Counted from the stretch's first letter, positions 39,694 through 50,322 are shown. The stretch is 64,000 bases of DNA from Cupriavidus consociatus (GCF_017814975.1 NZ_JAGIQA010000019.1:93890-157889); one strand, 5' to 3'. Notes: a model not told the origin generated them from the letters alone. A program made the numbers and translations.

Positions 39694-40560
39694 TCAGTGG
39701 TGATCGTGAGCCTGGCCGATGTACACCAGCGTCAGCATCATGAAAATGAAGGCCTGGAGCAGGACGATCAGGATGTGGAAGATCGCCCAGACCGCGCCGG
39801 CCAGGACGTGGCCGACAAAGCCCAGCGCCGACAGGTCGGCACTGAACGTCCAGATGGAGCCCAGCAGTGCGATCAGCAGGAACACGAGTTCGCCGGCGTA
39901 CATGTTGCCGAACAACCGCATGCCGAGCGAAACGGCCTTGGCCAGGAATTCGATGATGTTCAGGATCAGGTTGAACGGGGCCAGGTACCACTTGGCGCCG
40001 AACGGGGCCGAGAACAGTTCGTGCATGAAGCCGCCCGCGCCCTTGATCTTGAAGCTGTAGTAGATCATCAGCACCAGCACGGCGCAGGACATGCCCAGCG
40101 TGCCGTTCAGGTCAGCCGTGGCCACCGCGCGGTGGTGGGGCAGATGGATGTGGAAGATGCCCAGGACATGATTCAGGCCGGTGACCCAGTCCACCGGGAT
40201 CAAGTCGATCGCGTTCATCATGGTGATCCAGCAGAACACCATCAGTGCCAGCGGAGCGATCCACGAACGATCGCCGTGAATAATGCCCTTGGCCTGGTCG
40301 TCGACCATCTCGACGATCATTTCAACGAAAGCCTGGAAGCGGCCCGGCACGCCCGAGGTAACACGGCGCGCGGCGGCATACAGGAACAGCACGGCGATGG
40401 CGCCGCACAGGACCGACCAGAACACCGTGTCGTAGTTGATCACGGAGAAATCGACCACCGACGACTGCTTGCCGCCGACCGAGTTCAAGTTCTGCAAGTG
40501 TTCGGCGATATAGCCGGAGGGTGTCAGCACGTGTTCCGCGCTTTGGGTAGCTTCTGCCAT
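39694..40560 (-). CDS. atpB: ATP synthase F0 a subunit
   Basis: 288 aa. The membrane subunit that forms the two proton half-channels next to the c-ring. At least five hydrophobic segments are seen. The essential Arg lies in AVSLGMRLFGNMYAGELVFLL. FSAPFGAKWYLAPFNLILNIIEFLAKAVSL precedes it in the family order, and the C-terminus ends IGQAHDHH. It is separated from atpI by 243 bp, the largest gap in the operon. Confidence 0.97.
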   Translation of the reverse strand: MAEATQSAEHVLTPSGYIAEHLQNLNSVGGKQSSVVDFSVINYDTVFWSVLCGAIAVLFLYAAARRVTSGVPGRFQAFVEMIVEMVDDQAKGIIHGDRSWIAPLALMVFCWITMMNAIDLIPVDWVTGLNHVLGIFHIHLPHHRAVATADLNGTLGMSCAVLVLMIYYSFKIKGAGGFMHELFSAPFGAKWYLAPFNLILNIIEFLAKAVSLGMRLFGNMYAGELVFLLIALLGSIWTFSADLSALGFVGHVLAGAVWAIFHILIVLLQAFIFMMLTLVYIGQAHDHH

Positions 40561-40803
40561 TGTCGAGTCGAACGGTATATTGCGAAATCTTCGGGCCGTG
40601 CGCCGCTACTCCTGTGCAGCGCCCGGTACGCGTCTTGCATTGCCTTCGGCGGATTCGCCGGTCACCGCGATGCAAGCGGGCTTCCAACCTTGACCGTGTC
40701 CGGTGTCACCGCTGTGAAACCACAGTGAAACCGCCACGGAAACACCTTGATATTCCGTTTCGGTGCCCCACCTCCGGATGAAGCACCTGTTTTGTGCAGC
40801 GGC

Positions 40804-41307
40804 CTAGCGCATCGCAAGGGCCACCACCCAGTAAGTCTTGAGCGCCAGCAGGAACGTGACGAGCATCGGTACCCAACGCAGATCCCGGTACAGCACCACC
40901 ACTAGCACCAGCATGGCCACGGTGGCGAACACCTTGATCGCCTCGCCGAGGACCAGCCCGCCGACCGATGCACGATCCCGCGCCACCCACAGCCGGAATG
41001 CGAAGAATCCGCTCGGCACGAAGCACACCATGCCGCCGAACAACGCTGACCAGCCGTACGGCCCTGCCTCTTTCCCGAACAACGCCCAGCACAATGCCGA
41101 CAGCAGGGAAACGATCACCTGCGCCAGGACAACCTTGCCCGGGGTCATGCGCGAAGGACGCAGCGCGCGTTCGCCAAACAGCTTCACCGCATCGGCGTGC
41201 GACAGCGGATCGACAGCTTCCTCTTCACGGTCTGCGCCTTCTTTCCAGTCTTCCCAGTCATCTTCCTGACGGGAACCGGCGCTGCGCTGCTGACGGTCTC
41301 GAACCAC
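40804..41307 (-). CDS. atpI: ATP synthase subunit I (AtpI)
   Basis: 167 aa with four predicted membrane helices in the C-terminal 110 residues and a charged N-terminal tail (DDWEDWKEGADREEE). AtpI aids assembly or stability of the c-ring in some bacteria and is usually first in the atp operon, as here. The start is a GTG at 41307, with GAGG-like sequence about 14 nt upstream, so it may be translated weakly. The N-terminal acidic extension is variable in this family. A good sigma70 promoter lies 60-90 bp upstream. Confidence 0.88.
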   Translation of the reverse strand: MVRDRQQRSAGSRQEDDWEDWKEGADREEEAVDPLSHADAVKLFGERALRPSRMTPGKVVLAQVIVSLLSALCWALFGKEAGPYGWSALFGGMVCFVPSGFFAFRLWVARDRASVGGLVLGEAIKVFATVAMLVLVVVLYRDLRWVPMLVTFLLALKTYWVVALAMR

Positions 41308-41367
41308 TACCTGCCTGCCTCATTCCAGGCCGGAACTTATCGGCCCGACCAGAATTCAAACCGCACG

Positions 41368-41397
41368 ATTTTAAGGGGAACTACTGATTCGCGTCAA
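41368..41397 (-). promoter_or_regulatory. Sigma70 promoter of the atp operon
   Basis: On the minus strand, -35 TTGACG (41392-41397, 5 of 6), an 18-nt spacer and -10 TAAAAT (41368-41373, 5 of 6). Transcription would begin near 41361, about 54 nt before the atpI GTG. Confidence 0.72.
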
Positions 41398-41566
41398 TCT
41401 GCTTACAGTTAGCTTGCAGTGCGTTGCGCACAACGGTTGCCATCACGATTGCATGATGGCTTCACAAAAATTGCGCCGCAATGATGTTGGACGTAATTGG
41501 ATTGCGCAGCGGACCCTGCGCATGATGATGGATTGGCGGGTACGCCTCACGTATACCGATAATCGC

Positions 41567-41614
41567 ACCGGCCACTGCTGCATCGATGCAACAGTTACCC
41601 CTGCAATGGCCGGT
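41567..41614. other. Nested palindrome just downstream of parB
   Basis: ACCGGCCACTGC (41567-41578) pairs with GCAATGGCCGGT (41603-41614) with one mismatch. The loop holds the perfect 12-bp palindrome TGCATCGATGCA (41579-41590). Outside, CGATAA on the left also pairs with TTATCG on the right with a small bulge. No T tract follows on either strand. It lies 15 bp after the parB stop, in the 321-bp gap to atpI. The rest of that gap holds the atp promoter and a smaller inverted repeat, GCCATCA/TGATGGC (41439-41460). Confidence 0.6.
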
Positions 41615-41628
41615 TATCGCCCGCTATT

Positions 41629-42543
41629 TCAGGCGGCTTGCTGCCCTTCGCTCGATTCGCGCAGCCGCGCGAGCACGCCATCGAGCGCTTCGTTGTCGCT
41701 GAAGTGGATGGTGAGCTGGCCCTTGCCGCGCGCACCCAGCTTGATCTGCACCGCCAGCCCCAATGCATCCGACAGTTCTTCTTCCAGCCGCGCCACATCG
41801 CGGATATTGTTCACGCCCTTCTGCTTGAGCGACTTCAGGTCGAACGGCTTGAGCGTGGACGCCACCAGCTTTTCTGTCTCGCGCACCGATAGCCGCTTGT
41901 TGACGATCTGGTTCGCCAGCGTGATCTGGTTCGCGCCGTCGACAGCGAGCAGCGCGCGCGCGTGCCCCATGTCGAGATCGCCCGCCATCAACATGGTCTG
42001 CACCGGCGCCGCCAGGTTCAGCAAGCGCAGCAGGTTCGACACCGCGCTGCGCGAGCGGCCCACCGACTCGGCGGCCTGCTCGTGCGTAAACTTGAACTCG
42101 CGGATCAGGCGCATGATGCCCTGCGCTTCTTCCAGCGGGTTCAGGTCTTCACGCTGGATGTTCTCGATCAGCGCCATCGCGGCCGCGGCTTCGTCAGCCA
42201 CATCCTTGACCAGCACCGGAACCTTGTCCAGGCCCGCGAGCTTCGACGCGCGATAACGGCGTTCGCCCGCGATGATCTCGTAGCGATCCGGCTCGGCCAC
42301 GCGCCGCACCAGGATTGGCTGCATCAGGCCCTGCGCGCGGATGCTTGCGGCAAGCTCCTGCAGCGCACCTTCATCCATGCGCGTACGCGGCTGGTACTTG
42401 CCCGGCTGCAACTGGTCCACGTGCAACACGCTGGGCGCGCCCTCCTGCTTCGCGGTCTCGACGATCTCGGCGGGACCGCCCAGCAACGCTTCCAGGCCCC
42501 GGCCCAGGCCCTTCTTCTTGGCCGGCGTCTTTGCGGTACTCAT
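41629..42543 (-). CDS. parB: Chromosome partitioning protein ParB
   Basis: 304 aa. Binds parS and spreads along DNA as a CTP-dependent clamp. The N-terminal stretch is MSTAKTPAKKKGLGRGLEALLGG-like (Ala/Lys start, then GLGRGLEALLG, the ParA-contact motif). The CTP-binding box GERRYRAS is at 93-100, ENIQREDLNPLEEAQG follows, and the helix-turn-helix includes TQEQAAE-type HEQAAESVGRSRSAVSNLLRLL. It lies 20 bp after parA, so they form one operon. Four parS sites occur 2-4 kb upstream in the same region. Confidence 0.96.
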   Translation of the reverse strand: MSTAKTPAKKKGLGRGLEALLGGPAEIVETAKQEGAPSVLHVDQLQPGKYQPRTRMDEGALQELAASIRAQGLMQPILVRRVAEPDRYEIIAGERRYRASKLAGLDKVPVLVKDVADEAAAAMALIENIQREDLNPLEEAQGIMRLIREFKFTHEQAAESVGRSRSAVSNLLRLLNLAAPVQTMLMAGDLDMGHARALLAVDGANQITLANQIVNKRLSVRETEKLVASTLKPFDLKSLKQKGVNNIRDVARLEEELSDALGLAVQIKLGARGKGQLTIHFSDNEALDGVLARLRESSEGQQAA

Positions 42544-42563
42544 GGTCGATGCCTCCTTCAGCT

Positions 42564-43337
42564 TCAGCCCAGCTGCCTGACGCGCGCGATCATCTCGGCG
42601 CCAAAGTCCAGGTACGCCTTGGCGCCCTTGGATGACGGATCGAATGCGACGCCCGGCATGCCATAGGACGGTGCCTCGGCCAGGCGCACGTTGCGCGGGA
42701 TCAAGGTCTTGAACACCTTGTCACCGAAGTGCGATTCGAGCTGCGCCGACACCTGCTGCTGCAGCGTGACGCGCGGGTCGAACATCACGCGCAGCAGGCC
42801 GATCACCTTGAGCTCGCGGTTCAGATTGGTGTGCACCTGCTTGATGGTGTTGACGAGATCGGACAGGCCTTCGAGCGCGAAATATTCGCACTGCATCGGC
42901 ACGATCACCCCATGCGCTGCGCACAACCCGTTCAACGTCAGCAGCGACAGCGACGGCGGGCAGTCGATCAGCACGAAGTCGTACTCGTCGTCGACTTCGT
43001 CGATGGCCTGCTTGAGCCGGCGCTCGCGCTGATCGAGTTCGACCAGTTCGACTTCGGCACCGGCGAGCTCGCGGTTGGCCGGCAGTACGTCGTACCTGCC
43101 GGTCTCGGATTTCTGGCGCGCCTGCGGGACGCTGGCCAGGCCAACCAGCACCTGGTACACGCTGTGTTCCAGCGCCTGCTTGTCGATGCCCGAACCCATC
43201 GAGGCATTGCCCTGCGGGTCCAGGTCGACCAGCAGCACGCGCTGGTCCTGCGCGGCCAGGCCGGCGGCGAGGTTCACCGTGGTGGTGGTCTTGCCCACCC
43301 CGCCCTTCTGGTTTGCGATCACGAATACCTTGGCCAT
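42564..43337 (-). CDS. parA: Chromosome partitioning ATPase ParA (Soj)
   Basis: 257 aa, normal for chromosomal ParA. Deviant Walker A KGGVGKTT (11-18), Walker A' in LVDLDPQGNAS and Walker B in FVLIDCPPSLSLLT. No N-terminal DNA-binding extension is present, so it is the small chromosomal (Soj) type rather than the plasmid P1 type. AGGAG lies 3-4 nt before the ATG at 43337; the frame extends further without homology. It is 83 bp after rsmG and 20 bp before parB. Confidence 0.96.
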   Translation of the reverse strand: MAKVFVIANQKGGVGKTTTTVNLAAGLAAQDQRVLLVDLDPQGNASMGSGIDKQALEHSVYQVLVGLASVPQARQKSETGRYDVLPANRELAGAEVELVELDQRERRLKQAIDEVDDEYDFVLIDCPPSLSLLTLNGLCAAHGVIVPMQCEYFALEGLSDLVNTIKQVHTNLNRELKVIGLLRVMFDPRVTLQQQVSAQLESHFGDKVFKTLIPRNVRLAEAPSYGMPGVAFDPSSKGAKAYLDFGAEMIARVRQLG

Positions 43338-43420
43338 ATGCTCCTGAGGCTCCTGCTTCAAATCATCCGGCCAGCCTCGTGGCCGGCAGTTCGCGACGCT
43401 GTGCAGCGCCGCGGCGTAAG

Positions 43421-44143
43421 TCATGCGTGCGCGCCCGCGCGCCGCGACAGCACCACCAGGTGGCGCTCAGCGTCCAGTCCCGGCACCGTGAGGCGCGGTA
43501 CATCATCGACTTGCCAGTGGGCCATCAGCCCGGCGGCTTCCATCCGGTCCAGCTCCGCCTGTGGATAAACGCCTTTCATGGCGATCAGCTTGCCTTGCGG
43601 CGCGAGCAGCTGGCCCGAGAGGTTCACGAAGTCGGTCAGCTCGGCAAAGGCGCGCGAAGTGATCACGGCAAAGCCATCTGTGTCGTCCAGTTTTTCCACC
43701 GGCCCCCAGTGTGCCGCGGCGTTGGCCAGGCCAAGTTGGGCGCGGCACTGCGTCAGGAACGCGGTCTTCTTCTGCACGATGTCGACCATCAGCACGGACA
43801 CGTCGGGACACGCAATCGCCAACGGCAACCCGGGCATGCCGCCGCCCGAGCCGACGTCCAGCACCCTGCCCCGCGCGGGCGTACCTGCGTCTGCAGAACG
43901 CGCGGCGGCAGCCAGCGCAGGCACTGCCGCGAGTGAATCGAGCATGTGATGCGTAAGCATCTCATCAGGATGGCGGATCGCGGTCAGGTTATAGACGCCG
44001 TTCCATTTGCGCAGTAGCGCGAGATAGTCGAACAGCTTGTCGATCTGTGCCGGTGCCAGGTCCAGTCCGATCTCCGCGAGACCGGCCTCGAGGCGACGAC
44101 GCTGCGTGGCGTCGTCCGTGATGGTGTGTCGAGCGCCCGCCAC
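43421..44143 (-). CDS. rsmG: 16S rRNA m7G527 methyltransferase
   Basis: 240 aa. Methylates N7 of G527 in 16S rRNA with S-adenosylmethionine. The SAM-binding motif is LDVGSGGGMPGLPLAIACPD (about 95-115), preceded by WNGVYNLTAIRHPDEMLTHHMLDSLA, the conserved RsmG core. The start is a GTG directly after the mnmG stop codon (TGA GTG), so translation is coupled. Loss of this gene gives low-level streptomycin resistance in other bacteria. A DnaA-box sequence, TGTGGATAA, occurs within it on the plus strand at 43560-43568. Confidence 0.95.
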   Translation of the reverse strand: MAGARHTITDDATQRRRLEAGLAEIGLDLAPAQIDKLFDYLALLRKWNGVYNLTAIRHPDEMLTHHMLDSLAAVPALAAAARSADAGTPARGRVLDVGSGGGMPGLPLAIACPDVSVLMVDIVQKKTAFLTQCRAQLGLANAAAHWGPVEKLDDTDGFAVITSRAFAELTDFVNLSGQLLAPQGKLIAMKGVYPQAELDRMEAAGLMAHWQVDDVPRLTVPGLDAERHLVVLSRRAGAHA

Positions 44144-46102
<1,959 letters not shown>

Positions 46103-46189
46103 GGGACACCTCCTCCGGGAGGCTGGCGGGAAAATGCGGGAATGCGAAATTATAGCGGCATTCGACTGACGGCTTTTCGGGCGTCACCA

Positions 46190-46205
46190 TGTTTCACGTG
46201 AAACA
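46190..46205. promoter_or_regulatory. parS site 2 (upstream of mnmG)
   Basis: TGTTTCACGTGAAACA, a perfect parS 88 bp before the mnmG start codon, in its promoter region. Confidence 0.95.
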
Positions 46206-46258
46206 TGGCGTGGACGATACCTGCGCGTGGCCGGCAAGCGACGTCGGAGATGCCGAGA

Positions 46259-46274
46259 TGTTCCACGTGAAACA
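46259..46274. promoter_or_regulatory. parS site 3 (one mismatch)
   Basis: TGTTCCACGTGAAACA, one base from the perfect parS. It abuts the T tract of the amidohydrolase terminator. Confidence 0.9.
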
Positions 46275-46299
46275 AAAAGGCCGGGCATAAGGCCCGGCC
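46273..46299 (-). terminator. Terminator of the amidohydrolase operon, between parS 3 and parS 4
   Basis: GGCCGGGC and GCCCGGCC pair around a 5-nt loop, and on the minus strand TTTTTG follows. The hairpin lies exactly in the gap between two parS sites. Confidence 0.88.
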
Positions 46300-46301
46300 A
46301 A

Positions 46302-46317
46302 TGTTTCACGTGGAACA
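46302..46317. promoter_or_regulatory. parS site 4 (one mismatch)
   Basis: TGTTTCACGTGGAACA, one base from the perfect parS and the mirror of the mismatch at site 3. It lies 6 bp after the end of the amidohydrolase coding region and 43 bp (centre to centre) from site 3. Confidence 0.9.
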
Positions 46318-46323
46318 AGCTGC

Positions 46324-47193
46324 TCAGAGACTGGCGCGGATATACGCTGCCACCTGCGCCGTCAGCTTGCCAAGATCACGCTGCAGGGTATCGAACCCGG
46401 CATTCCGTTCCCGCGTCGCCTCGTCCATATAGAGCGGCCGGCGGATCTCGATCTGCAGGCTGCTGCGCCGCTCGGCCGGCCGCCCGATCTGGGCGATCAG
46501 CTGCACGCCCTTATAGGGGTCATTAAGCGCCACCGTGTAGCCCATGCCGCGCAACTCGCGTTCCACCAGATCGACCAGTCCCGGCTCGCAGGTGGTCCCG
46601 TCCCGGTCTCCCAGCACAAAGTCCGCAAGCGGATGCGGGCTGTCGATCTTCAGGCGCTCGTAGGCATTGTTCGGCATCGAGTGCAGGTTCAGGTGCCAGA
46701 CCGCCCCAAAGCGCCGGTATGCGCCCTCCACCGCCTCTGCGAGTGCCGCATGGTACGGGCGGTAATAGCGATCCAGACGCCCCTGCACTTCGGCCACGGT
46801 CAGCCGGCGGTCGTAGATCGGCGTGTTCGCATCGATTCGGCTCCAGACCAGGCCGTATCCCAGGCCGGTCTTCGGTCCCGGCGCCAGCGCCGTGGGCCAT
46901 GTCCCGTCAAGCTGGTCGGGGTCGATATCGTCGGCCATCCGGTTCGGGTCGATATAGACCCGTGGGAAGGTCGCCGCCAGCAACGTGCCGCCGGCGGCGG
47001 GCACCGCTGCCCACAGCGCATCAACGTGCGTGTCTTCACCACCGCGCAGCCGTGCCGCCGGGATCGCTGCGCCGAAATCCGCCGGGTATACGGTGCCACT
47101 ATGCGGCGAGTCACACACCAGCGGCAGAACCTCCCCTTCCGGCAGACGCATGATGACCGGCGGCAACATGCCCTGGTTATTTGCTTCAGCCAT
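46324..47193 (-). CDS. N-formylglutamate amidohydrolase
   Basis: 289 aa of the FGase family, which hydrolyses N-formyl-L-glutamate to formate and glutamate, the last step of one histidine breakdown route. CDSPHSGTVYPADFG (27-41), RGGEDTHVD and TFPRVYIDPNR in the N-terminal half, WHLNLHSMP in the middle and SSLQIEIRRPLYMDE near the end are its conserved blocks with likely metal ligands. It lies 3 bp after the Bug-family gene, so the two are one operon. No other hut genes are near, so the in vivo substrate could be another N-acyl amino acid. Confidence 0.9.
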   Translation of the reverse strand: MAEANNQGMLPPVIMRLPEGEVLPLVCDSPHSGTVYPADFGAAIPAARLRGGEDTHVDALWAAVPAAGGTLLAATFPRVYIDPNRMADDIDPDQLDGTWPTALAPGPKTGLGYGLVWSRIDANTPIYDRRLTVAEVQGRLDRYYRPYHAALAEAVEGAYRRFGAVWHLNLHSMPNNAYERLKIDSPHPLADFVLGDRDGTTCEPGLVDLVERELRGMGYTVALNDPYKGVQLIAQIGRPAERRSSLQIEIRRPLYMDEATRERNAGFDTLQRDLGKLTAQVAAYIRASL

Positions 47194-47196
47194 AAC

Positions 47197-48192
47197 TCAG
47201 TCCAGCTTGATCTCGGCCGCCTTGGCCACACGGGCATAGCGCGCCATCGCCTGCTGGATCTGCGCCTTGAACTGATCCGGCGTGGTCGGCACCAGCGTGC
47301 CGCCCGACTCTTCCACCTTGCGCTTGAACTCGGGGTTCTGCATCGCCTTGTGGATGGCCTGGTTCAGCCTGGTAACGATCGCCGGCGGCGTGCCGGCCGG
47401 GGCGACGATGCCGAACCAGCCGCCCTCGCCCATGTCCTTGAAGCCCAGTTCGGCATACGTAGGCACGTTCGGCAACTGGGCCGAACGCGTCGCCCCGAGC
47501 ACCGCCAGCGCGCGCAGCTTGCCCGATTTCACGTGGGGCAGCGTCGACGACAGGTTGTCGGTGATGGCATTTACCTGCCCCGCCACCGCGTCATTCAGCG
47601 CCAGGCCGGCGCCCTTGTACGGCACGTGCAGCAGGTCGATCTTGGCCAGCATCATGAAGTTCTCGATGTTGACGTGGCCCAGCGAGCCGGCACCCGGCGA
47701 GGCAAAGCTGTACTTGCCCGGGTTGGCCCTGGCCAGCGCGATGAACTCCTGCATGGTCTTGGCTGGCACGCTCGGGTGCACGGCAAACACGCTGGGAATG
47801 GCGACCACATTGGTCACCGGCGCGAAGTCCTTGATCGGGTCGTACTTCAGCCTCGGGTACACAGCCGGGTTGGAGCCATGCGTGCTGACCGTGGCCATGC
47901 CGATGGTGTAGCCGTCCGGTGCCGAGCCGGCCACCTGCTCCATGCCAAGCGAACCGCCGGCGCCGCCCTTGTTCTCGACCACGATGGACTGGCCCAGCTC
48001 GCGGCCAGCGAACTCGGCCACCAGGCGCGCCGACAGGTCGGTCGATCCGCCTGCGGCAAACGGCACGATCAGACGGATCGGGCGAGTCGGATAGCTGGCC
48101 TGTGCGAAGGCGCTGCCGGCAAACACCAGCGTGGCAGCGGCTGCGATGCCCGACAGCATCAGCTGGCGGCGCGTCATCGTGGCTCGGTTCAT
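47197..48192 (-). CDS. Bug-family (TTT) periplasmic substrate-binding protein
   Basis: 331 aa. A signal peptide with a twin-Arg start (TRRQLMLSG) and a cut after FAGSAFAQA is followed by the tripartite-tricarboxylate-transporter receptor fold: PTRPIRLIVPFAAGGSTDLSARL, SLGMEQVAGSAPDGYTIGM and AVHPSVPAKTMQEFIALARANPGK. Such proteins bind carboxylates and are very abundant in Burkholderiales, often as orphans. No TctA/TctB gene is adjacent. AGGAGA precedes the ATG at 48192 by about 8 nt. It is followed after 3 bp by N-formylglutamate amidohydrolase and is divergent from a LysR gene, which probably controls it. Confidence 0.93.
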   Translation of the reverse strand: MNRATMTRRQLMLSGIAAAATLVFAGSAFAQASYPTRPIRLIVPFAAGGSTDLSARLVAEFAGRELGQSIVVENKGGAGGSLGMEQVAGSAPDGYTIGMATVSTHGSNPAVYPRLKYDPIKDFAPVTNVVAIPSVFAVHPSVPAKTMQEFIALARANPGKYSFASPGAGSLGHVNIENFMMLAKIDLLHVPYKGAGLALNDAVAGQVNAITDNLSSTLPHVKSGKLRALAVLGATRSAQLPNVPTYAELGFKDMGEGGWFGIVAPAGTPPAIVTRLNQAIHKAMQNPEFKRKVEESGGTLVPTTPDQFKAQIQQAMARYARVAKAAEIKLD

Positions 48193-48374
48193 GAGTGCTT
48201 TCTCCTGTTGTTGTATGCGAAGGGAACCGAGCGAGTGTCCGGCGTTTACCGGCTGCGCACAAACGACTATATTGCACGTTTGCATTACCAAAGATCATCC
48301 TGCCCACGTCCCGGCTAAATACTGTGGCGCATCGCAGGTTCTGCCCTCCACTCTCCTGCGCTGTACCCTGCGCC

Positions 48375-49313
48375 ATGCGGCTGCGTTCCCCGTCGATGTC
48401 CGAGTTGCATGCCTTTGCCGCCGCAGCAAAGCTGGGCAGTTTCACCCGTGCCGCAGACACGCTGTGCGTTACCCAAGGCGCGATCAGCCGGGCAATCGCG
48501 CGGCTCGAAGAACACTTCGGCCAACCGCTGCTCCAGCGCAATGCACATCGGCTGGTGTTGACCGATGCCGGCCGGCAACTGCTCGATGCCGTGGCCGAAC
48601 CGCTGGCCGCGATCGAGAACGCCAGTGCGGCCCTGCTCGCTGGCGACCGGCGCCACCGCCTGACGCTGTCGGTCGTACCGACGCTGGCCAGCGTATGGCT
48701 GGTGCCGCGCCTGCCGGACTTTCATCGGCGCCATCCGGACATCCATCTCGACTTCGTTCCCTACCAGCGCGATGAAGATCTCTCAGGCGCCACACCCGAC
48801 GCCGCCATCCTGGCGGGCGAAGCGGGCAAGTGGCCGGGCTTGCAGGCCGACTACGTAATCGGGCGTGAGATGGTGCCGGTCTGCCATCCGGACCGCGCTC
48901 GCGCTCGCCGCGAGGCCGGCCGCTGGCAGACGCCGGCGGAGTTGTTGCAAGAGCCCCTGCTCTATCACACGTCAGCGCCGGCCAACTGGCAAAACTGGCT
49001 GCGAGCTGCCGGCGTACCCACCGCTGCGCCGATGTTATCCACAGCGTTCGACCAGGTGTCGATCCTGATCCAGGCTGTTCGCGCCGACATGGGGGTCGCG
49101 GTGTTACAGCGATGCCTCGTGAGAGACGAAATTGCTGCAGAACGTGTTCTTGCGCCGTTTGATTTGCCGATTTCGCTGCAGCGGGGCTATTTCTTGTGCG
49201 CTCCGCGGGAGCGCCGTGATCATCCGGCGTTAAACGGGTTTCGCGATTGGTTGCTGGAGACCGCGCATCAAGAAGCTATGCAAGACACGCAAAAACATTC
49301 TCACGAAAACTAA
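48375..49313 (+). CDS. LysR-family transcriptional regulator
   Basis: 312 aa. N-terminal winged helix-turn-helix (about 9-68, ELHAFAAAAKLGSFTRAADTLCVTQGAISRAIARLEEHFG), then a linker helix and a periplasmic-binding-like effector domain (about 90-300). Close to the GcvA/AmpR type in its spacing. It is divergent from the Bug-amidohydrolase operon across 182 bp, so it is its likely regulator. The start is the ATG at 48375; the frame extends upstream without homology. Its last 15 residues are hydrophilic and A+T-richer. A DnaA-box sequence, TTATCCACA, occurs inside at 49035-49043. Confidence 0.92.
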   Translation: MRLRSPSMSELHAFAAAAKLGSFTRAADTLCVTQGAISRAIARLEEHFGQPLLQRNAHRLVLTDAGRQLLDAVAEPLAAIENASAALLAGDRRHRLTLSVVPTLASVWLVPRLPDFHRRHPDIHLDFVPYQRDEDLSGATPDAAILAGEAGKWPGLQADYVIGREMVPVCHPDRARARREAGRWQTPAELLQEPLLYHTSAPANWQNWLRAAGVPTAAPMLSTAFDQVSILIQAVRADMGVAVLQRCLVRDEIAAERVLAPFDLPISLQRGYFLCAPRERRDHPALNGFRDWLLETAHQEAMQDTQKHSHEN

Positions 49314-49516
49314 GCTGCACTGAAAATTAGAAAAATAAATTCGTGCACTGAATAATTTCGCCGAGACAATCGAAACGATAGATAGCTTAAGCGACATTTA
49401 CGGCAGCTTAATTCTTCAAGCGAATCAAAGTGTACCCAACCCTGCGCCATGCCCCTGGACGTCAAAAAACAAGCCTCCAAAACCACTTATTCCCAAAGTT
49501 ATTCACACGAGAAATG
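49314..49516. other. A+T-rich noncoding stretch with DnaA-like boxes
   Basis: No coding frame. Markedly richer in A+T than its surroundings. TGCACTGAA occurs twice (near 49316 and 49343). TTATTCCCA (49487-49495) and TTATTCACA (49499-49507) resemble DnaA boxes spaced 12 bp apart. The LysR gene ends to the left; no plus-strand terminator was identified for it. Confidence 0.45.
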
Positions 49517-49541
49517 AAAAAGGGCTCGCCTAGGCGAGCCC
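49517..49541 (-). terminator. Terminator of the first liv operon
   Basis: GGGCTCGCC and GGCGAGCCC pair around TA, a perfect stem, with TTTTTCATT on the minus strand. It lies 28 bp after the livF stop. Confidence 0.92.
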
Positions 49542-49569
49542 TCATTCATCTGGCTATCATCCTTATGGA

Positions 49570-50313
49570 TTAAGCGGCCCTTTTTGCCAGTCCAAGATAC
49601 GTTTCAATCACCTTTGGGTTGGCCGCCAAGTCGCCTGCCGGCCCCTCCATCGACATATCCCCGGTCTCGATTACGTAGCCATAGTCCGCCACCTGCAGCG
49701 CCGCGCGGGCGTTCTGCTCGATCAGCAGCGTGGCCACACCGGTCTGGCGCAGGTTGCTGATGATGTGGAAGATCTCCCTGACGATCAGCGGCGCCAGCCC
49801 GAGACTGGGCTCGTCCAGCATCAGCAGTTGCGGCTTGGCCATCAACGCCCGGCCCACCGCCAGCATCTGGCGCTCGCCTCCCGACAGCGTCCCGGCATCC
49901 TGGCGCGCACGCTCGCGCAGGCGCGGGAACAAGTCGTAGACCACATCCATCTGGTCCAGGTAGTTCTTCTCGCCGGCACGCTTGCGGCGGAACGCGCCGA
50001 GCAACAGGTTGTCCTCCACCGTCATCGATGCGAACAGCTCGCGCTTCTCCGGCACCAGGCACATGCCTCGCGCGACGCGGCCCTCCACGGGGATGCCCGC
50101 CATGTCGTGGCCAAGATAGCTGACCGCGCCGCTCGCCGAGCCATTGACCGGCAGCGCCCCCATGATCGCGTTGAGCATCGTGGACTTGCCGGCTCCGTTC
50201 GGGCCGATCACCGTCACGATCTTGCCGGCTTCCACCTTCAGGTTGGCGCCGTGCACCGCTTCCACCTTGCCATAGCGGACGTGGAGGTCCTTCACTTCCA
50301 GAATCAGGCTCAT
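49570..50313 (-). CDS. livF: Branched-chain amino acid-type ABC transporter ATPase LivF
   Basis: 247 aa. Walker A GPNGAGKST (37-45), the LivF-type signature TLSGGERQMLAVGRALMAKPQLLMLDEPSLGLAP with Walker B, and a Q loop in LVPEKRELFASMTVEDNL. LivF is the smaller of the two ATPases of a Liv transporter. It is the last gene of the livK-livH-livMG-livF operon, 9 bp after the fused livMG gene, and ends before a terminator. The imported substrate cannot be told from the ATPase. Confidence 0.95.
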   Translation of the reverse strand: MSLILEVKDLHVRYGKVEAVHGANLKVEAGKIVTVIGPNGAGKSTMLNAIMGALPVNGSASGAVSYLGHDMAGIPVEGRVARGMCLVPEKRELFASMTVEDNLLLGAFRRKRAGEKNYLDQMDVVYDLFPRLRERARQDAGTLSGGERQMLAVGRALMAKPQLLMLDEPSLGLAPLIVREIFHIISNLRQTGVATLLIEQNARAALQVADYGYVIETGDMSMEGPAGDLAANPKVIETYLGLAKRAA

Positions 50314-50322
50314 ATCGGCTCC

